64,000 nt of DNA from an uncultured Pontibacter sp. (GCF_947495565.1 NZ_CANLZM010000002.1:372001-436000), one strand, 5' to 3'. Positions 36,101 to 44,808 are shown, counted from the first letter of the stretch. Made by a program: numbers and translations. The notes: a model not told the origin generated them from the sequence alone.

Positions 36101-36134
36101 ACATCACCAAACCAAATAATAGAACTTTTCTCAT
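33129..36134 (-). CDS. susC: SusC/RagA family TonB-linked outer-membrane receptor
   Basis: 1001 residues. The signal peptide ends AWAQ, then come a carboxypeptidase-regulatory-like beta-sandwich (about 22-105, ISGKVTDQSNGEGLPGVAVL), the TonB-box region EEVVVVGYGTQSK, a plug domain (VAGVQITSGSGRPGAPISVNVRGRAS split by the family's DPLYVVDGV) and a large barrel ending in a YTVGVNIGL strand. It lacks an N-terminal DUF4974/STN signalling extension, so it probably does not signal to an anti-sigma factor. Codon use differs from its neighbours (many AGA, TCT and GTT codons), and the window-wide AAGTATA motif is almost missing. Strong expression is a likely reason. Confidence 0.94.
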   Translation of the reverse strand: MRKVLLFGLVMFLTLVSQAWAQNQTISGKVTDQSNGEGLPGVAVLVKGTTVGTTTSFDGSYTINVPSNATTLVYRFIGYLSVEKPIGNAAEINVALESDTKLLEEVVVVGYGTQSKARVTSAISRVESKEIAEQPVPNVAQALQGRVAGVQITSGSGRPGAPISVNVRGRASLEAGNDPLYVVDGVILPSNNNVTPSTVGAGISPLANLNPEDIESVEVLKDAAAAAIYGSRGSNGVVIITTKSGKGNKSRINLSTYTGFQSLTKKKDVLNASEYRSMYNEARQSIGLTPLFTQEQINNPEHDVDWVDEVLNDNSRVNSINLSIASAGNQKTQFYTSLNYFQQDGALKRGEFERYSVRTNVTHDVTDNIKIGSNLAISRTQRDETPVDNSIFSPFPRATMARPDQPIFNEDGTYAINDFNNPVQMFLSDNYVNLTNLFNSSFAEVKVLPGLKFRSSVGVDLTYLDQRTYNPTNSLSGQGSNGSASSGYVQTQNILTTQTLSYGKDFFDERLNVDATAVYEFQWNNRENNRVDGNNFPSDLTPYITSAAQISGGTASRTVFRIESMLARVNMAWENKYLLGASIRRDGSSKIPVDGRFGYFPAVSAGWIVSEEDFLSNNDVISFLKIRSSYGETGNQEGIGNFQSRRLIGGGFNYNDQPGFALSVIGSPNLKWETTAQFDAGFEVSLFNNRIDLSADYYQKKTKDLLLFRPIPTTTGFNSILENIGNIEGRGFDFALTTHNFKGDFIWNTTLNLSTYKNEVKNLFEDQPIDGSFVTRTAVGQPLGAFFLIKSLGVDPETGDMMYEDINEDGKINSLDRQFLGNPLADFYGGITNNLSYKNFDLNVFFQYSYGNDVYNMNAEGTGGATSLGANASAAGAPTNVFRDAYEGRWTPENPNADYPRIVAGSAGITNNQRSSRYLEDGSYLRLKNITLGYNLPTNLVSKVKLSSARIYVTGQNILTFTDYSGFDPEASTSFDVSNAGVDQGAIPQFKTYTVGVNIGL

Positions 36135-36179
36135 AAAGTTAGATTAGATTGATTGGTAAAATAGTTATTAGTTGTTTCT

Positions 36180-36187
36180 CAAATATA
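36180..36187 (-). promoter_or_regulatory. Promoter -7 box of the susC-susD operon
   Basis: On the minus strand this reads TATATTTG, a perfect TAnnTTTG. It predicts a start near 36173 and a leader of about 38 bases. The surrounding 17 bases match the DUF4270 promoter at 16 positions. Confidence 0.6.
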
Positions 36188-36518
36188 ACTCTATGTCATA
36201 ACACATTCCCTATATGTCAAAAAAAAAATGCCCGAATGGTTAAACTAAGATCATTTTTGAACGTAAAAACAGGATTCGGCAAACTTTAAATCCTTATTTT
36301 ATAACATCTTACAAACAAAACCACTCTTCTTATATTTTTTCAATTTTGTTGTGAAACAGCCAGAAATACATGCTAACAAGTAGCACCCATCTAGTTAAAG
36401 CCTTCTGCTGGAACTGGCGTACAGCAGAATTGCCCACTCCTGTAAATTGCTGCAAATTTTTAGACGAAACAAATATTTAGTTTACAATATACTTATACTT
36501 TTGCACTTGCCTAAAAGC
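36188..36518. other. AT-rich spacer upstream of susC
   Basis: No gene is supported. It contains a TTCTGCTG...CAGCAGAA hairpin near 36402-36428 and a run of nine A at about 36220. It should hold upstream regulatory sequence of susC, but no operator pattern is evident. Confidence 0.4.
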
Positions 36519-36556
36519 AAGAAGGCGTGTAGCACTTTCGCACCACACGCCTTCTT
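36519..36556 (-). terminator. Terminator after the S9 peptidase gene
   Basis: AAGAAGGCGTGT and ACACGCCTTCTT form a perfect 12-bp stem with a 14-base loop, 20 bases after the stop codon. Confidence 0.8.
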
Positions 36557-36576
36557 CACAAAGAAAAGCCTATGCC

Positions 36577-38985
36577 TTATTTCTTCTCTTTCAGGTTCTC
36601 CTCAAACAGTTTGTATATCCGCTTATACTCATCTGTCCAGCTGGTTGGCTCTGTAAAACCGTGATCCTCTACAGGGTAAACAGCCAACTCCCAGTTATCC
36701 TTACCCAACTCTATCAGGCGCTGTGTGAGGCGCACCACATCCTGGAAGTGCACATTGGTATCTACCATACCATGGCAGATTAGCAAAGCCCCCTGCAGCC
36801 CTTCTGCATAGTAGATAGGTGAGCTCTTTGCATAGGCTGTGCTGTCCGTATATGGAGTGTTAAGAATGTTGGAAGTATAGCCGTGGTTGTAATGTGCCCA
36901 ATCCGTTACCGAGCGTAAGGCTGCACCCGCCGCAAACACATCCGGCTCGGTAAACATGGCCATCAAGGTGATGAAGCCGCCGTAAGAACCGCCGTAAATA
37001 CCTATACGCTTTGGGTCTATGTTATACTTCTCTACCAGGTGCTTCGCTCCGTCCACATGGTCGCTAAGGTCTTTGCCGCCCATAAACTGGTAGATGCCAG
37101 TACGCACATCGCGGCCATAGCCTGCGCTGCCACGGTAATCAATATCCAATACGGTATAGCCCTGGTCTGCCAGGAAGTTGTGGAACATGTACTCGCGGAA
37201 GTAGGAGCTCCACCACTTATGCGCGTTTTGCAGGTAACCAGCACCATGCACAAATATAACAGCAGGTCCGTTTTGCTGCGGGTTTTCAGGCTGATACAAG
37301 CGGGCATACACATCTGCGCCGTCTTCCGCCCTAAAGGTAATTACCTCCGGCTCACGCCAGTCATAAGACTTAAACTCTTCGGTTAGGGAGTTGGTGACCT
37401 GCTTTGGTTTAGCATTCTTCTTGTTGTCCATCACAAACAGTTCCCATGGCCTGTTGCTGTAGGAAGACCGTATGGCCAGGTGCTTTTCGTCTGGTGACAG
37501 TTCCACCTCGTGGGCTCCAGATGTGCTTGTTAGCTGAACCAGCTCGCCACCGTTTACCGGCATGCGGTAGAAGTACTTCTCGCCCGGATGCACCTTATTG
37601 GCTGTGAAGTAGAAGTTTTTCTTGTCGTCAGACATGCGTACATCAGACACCTCAAACTTACCGCTGGTAAGGGCCTTCTTTTTACCGCCTTTTATATTAA
37701 CTGCATACAGATGCGAGTACCCGCTTTCTTCAGAATGAAACCAAACGCTCTCGTTGTCTGGCATCCAGCCGATGTCGCCGGGGCCGTAGCTAATGCCGGG
37801 GCCGTTAATCCAAGCCTCATCTCGCTGGCGGTCCAGCAGCGTAAGCTTGGCAGTGACCGGGTCCAGCTTTAAAATCCAACGGTCTTTGTTATCGGCAGAG
37901 CGGGCAACCACCACAGCGTGCTTGCCATTATCTGACCAGTAAGGCCCAAACAGAGCTGTAGCGCGCAGCTCAGGCTTTTTGGTTTTGCTATCTGCTGCAC
38001 TGGCTGCGGCACTTGCCTTCGCCTCCTGCTGCAGCAGGTAAGCCGGCTGGTCGTAAATACCTTCCACGTCGTTCATCAGCACGGCATAAGCAGTATCGCG
38101 CTGCGTATCGTAGACAAAGAACTCGTAGCTGTTCTGCGCGTCGCCTACTTTGGTTCTGGTCTTAATGTCCTCTGTGTAACCCGACTCGGTTACAAAGTCT
38201 GGGACGATGGTGACGTTAGCATTTTTAGGGCGAGAGATGAGCTGGTAAGTAATAAAGCGCTCGTTGGGCCCCAACGTGGCGTTATTCACTATCTTCTCCT
38301 CCACATAGATTTCCTTCGGGCGGTTAGGGCTGTCCAGTTTCTGCTGCTTTTCGGCGGCCTCTTTGTCTTCTTTGCGCTCGCGCATGATCTGGAGCAATGT
38401 CAGCTGCTGCTCCTTCAGCCAGTCGCGTTGTGCGTTTTTACCTTCTTCTGCCTGCTTGCGGCCTTTTTTAAAGTCTGTCAGCTGCATTGTCTGTCCGCTA
38501 CCGATGCTCCAGGCAAAAAGGTTGCTGTCTTTCGTGTATACTATCTTCTGCTCGTTGTGGCTAAAAGTCGGGCTGCTTTCGCGCTCCACGGTATTGGTTA
38601 CCTGCTGCGCCTTGCCAGATTTTGTATCATACAGATAAATATCGCCGTTCTTCTCATACACCTTTTTAGTTTCCGCACGGTTATACACGCCGCGCTGGGC
38701 AGGCAAGTTGCGGCGCTCCTTGGCGGTTACTTTCTGCAGGTTTTTACCGTCTGCATTTACACTGTACAGCGAGTCCTGGCGGTTTCCGTCCGGGTTCCAG
38801 TTAAAGTATATCTTCTTACCGTCTTCAGACCAAAATACATTACTTGGAGAAGTGCCGATCCATTTCGGGTCGCGCATGATTTTCTCCACGCTCAGGTCTG
38901 TTTTATCGTTTTGCGCTACCAGGGCGTTACTACCCCCCAGCAGCAGGAAAGCCATAAGGGCTACGGCCTTTTGTTTCAATTGCAT
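36577..38985 (-). CDS. S9 family prolyl oligopeptidase (DPP-IV-like)
   Basis: 802 residues. A signal peptide (AVALMAFLLLGGSNALVAQ) indicates export to the periplasm. A beta-propeller of WD/PD40-like blades (about 60-540, with SPTFSHNEQKIVYTKDSNLF and ELSPDEKHLAI) is followed by an alpha/beta-hydrolase domain. The nucleophile Ser is in GIYGGSYGGFITLM, Asp in HGMVDTNVHFQD and His in PVEDHGFTEPTSW. Such enzymes cleave after proline or alanine in peptides. The amidase gene upstream on the same strand is separated by a terminator, so it is monocistronic. Confidence 0.93.
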   Translation of the reverse strand: MQLKQKAVALMAFLLLGGSNALVAQNDKTDLSVEKIMRDPKWIGTSPSNVFWSEDGKKIYFNWNPDGNRQDSLYSVNADGKNLQKVTAKERRNLPAQRGVYNRAETKKVYEKNGDIYLYDTKSGKAQQVTNTVERESSPTFSHNEQKIVYTKDSNLFAWSIGSGQTMQLTDFKKGRKQAEEGKNAQRDWLKEQQLTLLQIMRERKEDKEAAEKQQKLDSPNRPKEIYVEEKIVNNATLGPNERFITYQLISRPKNANVTIVPDFVTESGYTEDIKTRTKVGDAQNSYEFFVYDTQRDTAYAVLMNDVEGIYDQPAYLLQQEAKASAAASAADSKTKKPELRATALFGPYWSDNGKHAVVVARSADNKDRWILKLDPVTAKLTLLDRQRDEAWINGPGISYGPGDIGWMPDNESVWFHSEESGYSHLYAVNIKGGKKKALTSGKFEVSDVRMSDDKKNFYFTANKVHPGEKYFYRMPVNGGELVQLTSTSGAHEVELSPDEKHLAIRSSYSNRPWELFVMDNKKNAKPKQVTNSLTEEFKSYDWREPEVITFRAEDGADVYARLYQPENPQQNGPAVIFVHGAGYLQNAHKWWSSYFREYMFHNFLADQGYTVLDIDYRGSAGYGRDVRTGIYQFMGGKDLSDHVDGAKHLVEKYNIDPKRIGIYGGSYGGFITLMAMFTEPDVFAAGAALRSVTDWAHYNHGYTSNILNTPYTDSTAYAKSSPIYYAEGLQGALLICHGMVDTNVHFQDVVRLTQRLIELGKDNWELAVYPVEDHGFTEPTSWTDEYKRIYKLFEENLKEKK

Positions 38986-39062
38986 GGTTAATGTATTAGG
39001 TTTAGATAGATTAGTTAAGGATTAGCTTCCAAATTAAAGTATAAACATGAAGTTAACAAAAA

Positions 39063-39095
39063 GCCTCCCCTAAGAACTTGTATCTTAGGGGAGGC
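39063..39095 (-). terminator. Terminator after the amidase gene
   Basis: GCCTCCCCTAAGA and TCTTAGGGGAGGC form a perfect 13-bp stem with a 7-base loop. AAAAA at 39058-39062 supplies the U-tract on the minus strand. Confidence 0.85.
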
Positions 39096-39113
39096 AGACT
39101 GGATCTTAATACT

Positions 39114-40787
39114 TTAAGATTTCTTCTTTTTGCCGAAATCCATACTTGGGTGCTGCTCGTCGTGCGGGGTTATACTTTGATAAAACTTGGCAAAGCTCAG
39201 CAGCTCCGCCTCCCCAAACAGTTTACCCATAAACGTGATGGTTGTTGGCATACCGTTCTTCTGAAAGCCGTTTGGCACCACCACGCACGGATGGCCCGTC
39301 AAGTTGGTTACCACCAGGTTTTTGCTAGCGAAGGAAGGGCTGATGTAAACATCCACATCCTTCAGTGTCTCCTGCATCTGCTGCACTAGCAAAGTCCTCA
39401 CGCGTTGTGCCTGCAGGTACTCCACGGCAGGTATAAAACGGGCGGAACGGAAGGTGTTAGGCCAGGCGTTTTTGTGCTGCGCCACCAGCAGGCTGTCGCG
39501 GCCGCTGCGGGTAAGCTCATCAAAAGCGACGGCTCCCTCCACAGAGATCGTCATTGTCAGTTCACGGGCTGGCAGGTCTGGCAGTGAGATCGGCACCAGC
39601 TCCACACCTGCTTTTTGCAGGGCATCGAGTGTAGCCTTATCATTTTCTGCAAAGCCGTATTCTTTCGCAAAATCATCCTTCAGATACCCCACACGGAGCT
39701 TCTTCGGATTTATACTTTGGTTGTAGTTAAATGGCGCATCATACACCGACTGGTCTTTTCCGTCCGGGCCATAAATGGCGTTAAATACGATAGCGCAGTC
39801 TTCTGCGGAGCGGGCAATCGGGCCAATCTTATCCATAGACCAGCTTAGAGCCATAGCACCGTGGCGGCTTACGCGGCCGAAGGTTGGGCGCAGGCCTGTT
39901 GTTCCGGTAGCCGTAGACGGCGACACGATAGATCCAAGGGTTTCGGTGCCGATGGCATAAGGCAGCAAGCCCGCCGCCACTGCCGCCGCCGACCCCGCTG
40001 ACGAACCGCTGGAGCCTTTGGTTATATCCCAGGGAGAGCGTGTTTTACCACCATACCAGACATCGCCCATAGCCAGGGCACCTAAGGTAGTTTTAGCTAC
40101 CAATACGCCGCCGGCATCCTGCAGGCGCTTCACTACAGTGGCATCTTCGTCTATCACTTGATCTTTGTAAGGCATGGCGCCCCATGTGGTTTTATACTTG
40201 CGCGTTGATAGCAGGTCTTTTACACCGAACGGTATGCCGTGCAGCACGCCTTTATACTTGCCAGCCTTTATCTCTTTGTCTGCCTGCCTTGCCTGCTGCA
40301 GCGCAAGCTCCTCGGTTAAGGAGGTGATGCACTCCAGCGTAGGCCCATACTTCTTCAGGCGCTCCAGGTAGAATTTGGTGAGCTCCTCCGAAGTTATCTG
40401 TTGCGTACGCACCAGTTCTGCCAGTTGCGTAACAGTATAAAATGCCAGTTCTTCGCGTTTTCTCGGCATCTTTACATTCTGCGGACGCTCCGCCTCAAAA
40501 GCTGCTTTTTGTGTCTCAAAAGTATAGCCTACCGGAATCGGGTTGAACACCAGCGCCGGCGGCACATGGTTGGGCAGTTTTTGCTGCCGTATTACCTCAT
40601 AGTTCTGCTTTAGCTCTTCCAGCTCCGAAATAGTGGAGTCTAGCTGCGCATCCGTAAAATTGAGCCCGATAAGCTTCTGCGCATCCTGCAGCACCTCTAC
40701 AGTAATCTTATCATCTGCCATTTTGGAGACAAAAGCTCCGGAGACAAAGCATGCTGCCCCAAGCAGGGCTATAGTTTTGTTTTTCAT
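39114..40787 (-). CDS. Amidase signature family hydrolase, exported
   Basis: 557 residues. A short signal-like N-terminus (MKNKTIALLGAACFVSGAF) suggests export. A helical region of about 150 residues precedes the amidase signature core. The Ser-cisSer-Lys triad is visible as Lys in GIPFGVKDLLST, cis-Ser in TKGSSGSSAGSAAAVAAG and the nucleophile Ser in GTETLGSIVSPS. The family hydrolyses amide bonds of varied substrates. This exported subgroup is often labelled aspartyl/glutamyl-tRNA amidotransferase A-like, but no gatB or gatC is adjacent, so a catabolic amidase is more likely. Confidence 0.9.
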   Translation of the reverse strand: MKNKTIALLGAACFVSGAFVSKMADDKITVEVLQDAQKLIGLNFTDAQLDSTISELEELKQNYEVIRQQKLPNHVPPALVFNPIPVGYTFETQKAAFEAERPQNVKMPRKREELAFYTVTQLAELVRTQQITSEELTKFYLERLKKYGPTLECITSLTEELALQQARQADKEIKAGKYKGVLHGIPFGVKDLLSTRKYKTTWGAMPYKDQVIDEDATVVKRLQDAGGVLVAKTTLGALAMGDVWYGGKTRSPWDITKGSSGSSAGSAAAVAAGLLPYAIGTETLGSIVSPSTATGTTGLRPTFGRVSRHGAMALSWSMDKIGPIARSAEDCAIVFNAIYGPDGKDQSVYDAPFNYNQSINPKKLRVGYLKDDFAKEYGFAENDKATLDALQKAGVELVPISLPDLPARELTMTISVEGAVAFDELTRSGRDSLLVAQHKNAWPNTFRSARFIPAVEYLQAQRVRTLLVQQMQETLKDVDVYISPSFASKNLVVTNLTGHPCVVVPNGFQKNGMPTTITFMGKLFGEAELLSFAKFYQSITPHDEQHPSMDFGKKKKS

Positions 40788-40881
40788 TTATAAGTTAGTT
40801 TTGAGCTTTCTAAGATAGGGATTTTATGGCACCTTCTCCAACTGATTTTGCTCAAAGGATGCTTATGAAAACATAGTGCAA

Positions 40882-40912
40882 AAAGGCTCCTGTAAATTTT
40901 ACAGGAGCCTTT
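40882..40912 (-). terminator. Terminator-like palindrome
   Basis: AAAGGCTCCTGTAAA and TTTACAGGAGCCTTT are perfect inverted repeats separated by one base. It lies between the pseudogene at 40953 and the amidase promoter region. Confidence 0.75.
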
Positions 40913-40952
40913 CTTACTGATACTTTATAGGCAATAATAGCCCATTTTATAC

Positions 40953-41930
40953 TTAGTGGAATGGCAATACTGCCGAGGAGGTTTTATTCTCAACAAGCAC
41001 CTTGTTAAGGTTTACATCTATAACTACTGTTTTTGCAGCTGTATTATATGTAAACTGATCTATCACTTCATCTTTAGGAATGAATGCAGGAACAAAGGCT
41101 TGCGTTTGCTCAGGTGTAATTTGAGAGTTACTCAATGCCTCAATCTCAGAGACAGGAAACTTTATACCTAATTCCACCATTCTCCTTCCTTCCGCAATAA
41201 ATATTTCCTGCCGCATGAGGTACAGGGTTTCAAGGGCTGCATCCTCAGTAGAAAGCGTATCTACCCCAGCCGCTGTAACCGATGTACCAGAAACAGAAGG
41301 AACGGTTACTGCTCCAGCCTGGCGATTAAGCATCAAATTGAATTATCCTCAAGTAATTTGGATTGAGTGCAACAGCATCATCGGCATATTTTTGGGCGTC
41401 ACCACTGTCGCCTAGCCTATAGTAAGCACGTGCCAAGGCAATACTGTAACTTGCTTTTCTGTCGTTAATCGTTGTAAAGACAGAACTTTTCTTGAAATCC
41501 TCAATCGTCAAGTTTACACCGGCTTCCGGCGTCAAGGCAGGCCCATTCGGTTCAGCAGGCAGCGCCACGAACAGTTCTCCTGCTAGAAGCTCTGCGTAAC
41601 CTTTAAAGAAGTATAGCTCCGCCTCTTGGTCTGCAGTAGTGTTTTCGTCTGCTGGCAAAACTCTGATAAGTCCGTAAACGGCAGACTCTCTTAAATTTGC
41701 TATGGCAAACTGCGCTGCATTTATGTCAGAGTCTTTGAACTGAATATCTAGTTTATCGAGGCTTTGGTTAAAGAAGGCTTTAGTGTTGCCATAATTATCA
41801 GAGGCTATTTCTGAACCACCTGATCTAATCTCACAGTTGGAATTTTTCGCAGCTCCTCAGCCATAATTACATCAACTGTGGTCGAGTCGCTTCTTTTGGA
41901 AACCTCCTGCGTGACTAATTTATGTGTCAT
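40953..41930 (-). pseudogene. Decayed SusD-like outer-membrane protein gene with two frameshifts
   Basis: Three consecutive minus-strand frames fit together. ATG 41930 opens MTHKLVTQEVSKRSDSTTVD and continues to VRLDQ near 41822. The next frame continues GGSEIASDNYGNTKAFF through YFFKGYAELLAGELFVALP to LNPNYLRIIQFD (about 41341). The third continues LNRQAGAVTVPS through LYLMRQEIFIAEGRRMVELG to the TAA at 40953. The content resembles SusD-like lipoproteins whose FFKGYAELL and RQE...EGRRMVEL segments are typical. Each junction needs a single-base change. No signal peptide precedes it, so the 5' end is probably lost as well. Confidence 0.72.
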
Positions 41931-42010
41931 AACATTCGCCTGTGGCTATAAACAGGTAGCACCAGATGAAAAAACGAGTAACTTGCGCTAACATTTAATA
42001 TACTCCTCAC

Positions 42011-42895
42011 ATGAACAGAAAACTATACTTATTACTGGCACTACTGCTGGTATTTACACAATTACAACCAGCACAGGCTGGCGGCCCGAAAGATGAAAAC
42101 GCACTGCTGTGGAAGATATCGGGCAAAGGCTTGAAAAAGCCATCCTACATTTATGGCACTATTCACGCTGTTTGCCCAGACAAAATGATGATTTCTGAGG
42201 CGTTGCAAAGCACCGTAACCCAGACAGAGCAGCTATCGCTGGAGCTGGACATGGACGACCCAAACATGATGACGCAGATTATGCAAAGCGCCATGCTGCC
42301 GGAGGGCCAGTCGCTGAAAGCTATGCTGGATGAGGAGGAATACTCAGCTCTTGCCACCTATTTTAAAGCAAGCTATGGCATAGACCTGATACAGCTGGAC
42401 AACATGAAGCCTTTTATGCTGTACACGATGCTCCTGCCAATGCTGACCGAGTGCAAACCGGAGTCTTATGAGCAGAAGCTGATGGAACTGGCCCACGCTC
42501 AACAGAAGGAAGTTTTAGGTATAGAAACCGTTAAGGAGCAAATGTCAGCTGTGGATAAGCTGCCGAACGAGTTATACATTGATATGCTGGTGCGTACCGT
42601 AGGCGACATTACAAAGTCCAAAGCTGATTACCGCGAGATGGTGGAGCTGTACATGGACCAGGATATAAAAGGACTGCAGGAGCTGATGAAGCGTGATTAC
42701 ACCAAAGACGATTACAAGAAATTTAACGATGCGTTTTTGGTTCAGCGCAACAAAAACTGGATACCTGTAATGGAGCAGATGGCTAAAACAAAATCGACTC
42801 TATTTGCGGTTGGCGCAGCGCACCTGGCAGGAGAGCACGGTGTGGTAGCGCTGCTGCGCAAGCAAGGCTATAAGGTAACGCCTGTTGCAAAGTAG
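42011..42895 (+). CDS. TraB/GumN family protein
   Basis: 294 residues. A signal peptide (KLYLLLALLLVFTQLQPAQA) is followed by the TraB/GumN fold with two glycine-histidine motifs: SYIYGTIHAVCPD near residue 45, and the C-terminal FAVGAAHLAGEHGVVALLRKQGY. The family is related to the Tiki metalloproteases, and the GTxH and GxxH residues would bind the metal. Substrates in bacteria are unknown. It is probably periplasmic. It is monocistronic with its own terminator. Confidence 0.9.
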   Translation: MNRKLYLLLALLLVFTQLQPAQAGGPKDENALLWKISGKGLKKPSYIYGTIHAVCPDKMMISEALQSTVTQTEQLSLELDMDDPNMMTQIMQSAMLPEGQSLKAMLDEEEYSALATYFKASYGIDLIQLDNMKPFMLYTMLLPMLTECKPESYEQKLMELAHAQQKEVLGIETVKEQMSAVDKLPNELYIDMLVRTVGDITKSKADYREMVELYMDQDIKGLQELMKRDYTKDDYKKFNDAFLVQRNKNWIPVMEQMAKTKSTLFAVGAAHLAGEHGVVALLRKQGYKVTPVAK

Positions 42896-42929
42896 CAGCC
42901 CCTGATCAAGAGCAAGTATAAACAAGTAT

Positions 42930-42970
42930 AAAAGGGAGGTGCCTCAGATGTGGCGCCTCCCTTTTATTTT
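42930..42970 (+). terminator. Terminator after the TraB gene
   Basis: AAAAGGGAGGTGCC and GGCGCCTCCCTTTT form a stem with one G-T pair, followed by ATTTTTG. Confidence 0.85.
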
Positions 42971-43035
42971 TGATAAAGTATAAGTATGGCTTTTAGTAAG
43001 CCAAAGCGCCTAGTAAGTATAAAACTCAGCCGTTT

Positions 43036-43389
43036 TTACCTGCCGTAGCGTAGCATTGCCATTACTTTGTCTGCTTCCTTTACGTTGTATTCATATGCAA
43101 GCCGCTTGTGGTTTATTAGGTCCACGATAGTACCGACCAGGCACAAGCCTCCTGTAAAGAAATATAGCAACCCCAACCCGATCTGCCCGGTAAGGAACCG
43201 CTGAATACCAGCCACACCGAAGAAGCCAACTATAGTAGTAACGAGAATCATCATGGGCTCTCTGCGCCGGGAGCGGTAAACGCTTGCAAACTGCTGCGCC
43301 TCGCCCTCCGTCATCGGCTGAACCAGCGTCTGCACATATCCCATTTCGTCCGGCTCCAGGTCCGGCATCAGGTGAAGTATACTTGCCAT
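43036..43389 (-). CDS. TM2 domain protein
   Basis: 117 residues. An N-terminal cytoplasmic part (MPDLEPDEMGYVQTLVQPMT, ending with RSRRREP) is followed by a TM2 domain: two helices joined by a short turn (ILVTTIVGFFGVAGIQRFLT and LGLLYFFTGGLCLVGTIVDL). The family's DR-like turn is replaced by GIQRF. Function is unknown. It starts 6 bases after the DUF2752 gene, so the two are co-transcribed. Confidence 0.88.
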   Translation of the reverse strand: MASILHLMPDLEPDEMGYVQTLVQPMTEGEAQQFASVYRSRRREPMMILVTTIVGFFGVAGIQRFLTGQIGLGLLYFFTGGLCLVGTIVDLINHKRLAYEYNVKEADKVMAMLRYGR

Positions 43390-43395
43390 ATAGTT

Positions 43396-43731
43396 TTATT
43401 TTGTTGAGTTTGATACACGATGTGAGTTGTGAAAGTATAAAAGCTGGCCGCAACGCCACAGCAGCAGCAGTATAGCAGGAACTGCCAATGGGTGCGCCGC
43501 CCAGGATGCCTGCCACTCGCACCGTACCAAATAGGCTATGCTATGCCCCAACCCGCAGCCTGGGCACCCTGCTTCCAGCATCCAGCTAAACGGACAGAAA
43601 CTAAAAAGATGCTCTTTGTGCGGATCCATGAGCGCTAACAGCAGGAGCCCCGTCATCCATAGCAGCACCTCTAGCGGCAACCTAGCTTGTACCTGCCGCC
43701 AATAGGCTCTAATGTTGAGATTGTTGCTCAT
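43396..43731 (-). CDS. DUF2752 small membrane protein
   Basis: 111 residues with two or three transmembrane helices and the family signature CPFSWMLEAGCPGCGLGHSIAYLV, a Cys-rich motif at the membrane face. DUF2752 function is unknown. It forms a two-gene unit with the TM2 domain gene, an association frequent in Bacteroidota. Confidence 0.87.
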   Translation of the reverse strand: MSNNLNIRAYWRQVQARLPLEVLLWMTGLLLLALMDPHKEHLFSFCPFSWMLEAGCPGCGLGHSIAYLVRCEWQASWAAHPLAVPAILLLLWRCGQLLYFHNSHRVSNSTK

Positions 43732-43901
43732 GTTAACTTTGCTCTCTATAGCCGCACTACTCTATTAGAGATTAAAATAAGACAAAAATCTGATAATCAA
43801 AAGCTATGGGCAAAATTACTGACTCCTCCCCTCACTATATTTTAAAGAATTGCGCACAACTAAAAGAAGAAAGCCTTGACTTTGCTAAAATATGAGGCAT
43901 A

Positions 43902-43932
43902 AAAAAAAGCCCCACAGAATGGAGCTTTTTTA
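43902..43932 (-). terminator. Terminator of the small secreted protein gene at 43956
   Basis: AAAAAAGCCCCA and TGGAGCTTTTTT pair with one mismatch around CAGAA. The A-run gives the minus-strand U-tract. Confidence 0.75.
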
Positions 43933-43955
43933 AGCTTACTATATGACGTTCACAG

Positions 43956-44300
43956 TTATTCTTGTTCTGATTCGGCGGCTCCGCCTTTTTCATTCATTCT
44001 TACCACACCTTCCTGTCCTTCTGCGTTGGTTAATTTAACCTCGTATACCACTTCGGTGTTGGCAGCGCCCTCTTCCGGGGCAACTTTATAAATTTCGCCT
44101 ACAGTCCAGTCTTTGTACACATCGCTTTTAAGTGCGTTTTGTACTGCTTCTGGCAGTTGGTCCTGAGTTACTAACTCGCGGTTGCCCTGCTCCTGTACTT
44201 GCTCTGTCTGCTGACCCTGGTTTTGAGTCTGAGCGTTGGCGTTGATTGAAGTTAATCCTAGTATGGCTATTGCGGCTGCAAAAAATGTTGCTTTTTTCAT
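43956..44300 (-). CDS. Small secreted protein, PepSY-like
   Basis: 114 residues. The signal peptide ends SINANAQ. A Gln-rich linker (TQNQGQQTEQVQEQGNREL) is followed by a region resembling PepSY/BLIP-like small periplasmic domains: DQLPEAVQNALKSDVYKDW, then VGEIYKVAPEEG and VVYEVKLTNAEGQEGVVRM. Such proteins may inhibit proteases or hydrolases, but no target is known. The tail is acidic. Family assignment is moderate. Confidence 0.7.
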   Translation of the reverse strand: MKKATFFAAAIAILGLTSINANAQTQNQGQQTEQVQEQGNRELVTQDQLPEAVQNALKSDVYKDWTVGEIYKVAPEEGAANTEVVYEVKLTNAEGQEGVVRMNEKGGAAESEQE

Positions 44301-44601
44301 GTTCTATTATTAGTGTTCTAATGTCTAAGTTGATTAACCCTAGTAACAGAACCGTGCCAAAGTCATAAAACCGCTTAAAACGCACACTGCAAGCACCTTA
44401 TCAATAACTGCATAAATATGCAAGTTGTAGAATGTTTCTGGCAAACTGTACCCACAATCTACATTTTGTAGAAAAACTCCACACCACACATTGCTACTCC
44501 TTAGAGTTTTAAATATAAGGCTGTTTTCTGAACTACCTGCCATACTAACCAAACCGGTTGCTTAAAGTATAATAGAGACGACCACATAAACTTCTTTAAA
44601 A

Positions 44602-44808
44602 ATGGAATGCAACGTAGGATTAGTTGAGCAAAAAGCGCGCGTACTGGCAGGATTGGCAATGGTAGGTGTAGGCGCTTATTACAATTTCAAGCCGCTGGCA
44701 GTTATAGGTATGGTTCCGATTCTGACAGGTATGCTGCGCTGGTGCCCTATTAATGCAGCTACAGGTTACAACGGTTGTAAAAATACATCTGACGAGTATG
44801 GCAAGTAG
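44602..44808 (+). CDS. DUF2892 inner-membrane protein
   Basis: 68 residues. The family pattern is complete: MECNVGLVEQKARVLAGLAMVGVG, a second helix AVIGMVPILTGMLRWCPINAATG, and a Cys at the C-terminal side (GYNGCKN). Homologues are found next to rhodanese and redox genes. It overlaps the following DCC-family gene by 11 bases, consistent with coupled translation and a shared redox-related role. Confidence 0.87.
   Translation: MECNVGLVEQKARVLAGLAMVGVGAYYNFKPLAVIGMVPILTGMLRWCPINAATGYNGCKNTSDEYGK

Noticed and set aside
41911-41991. Short plus-strand frame (GTG start) ahead of the TraB gene
   Set aside because: It overlaps the front of the minus-strand pseudogene and has no supporting start or family.
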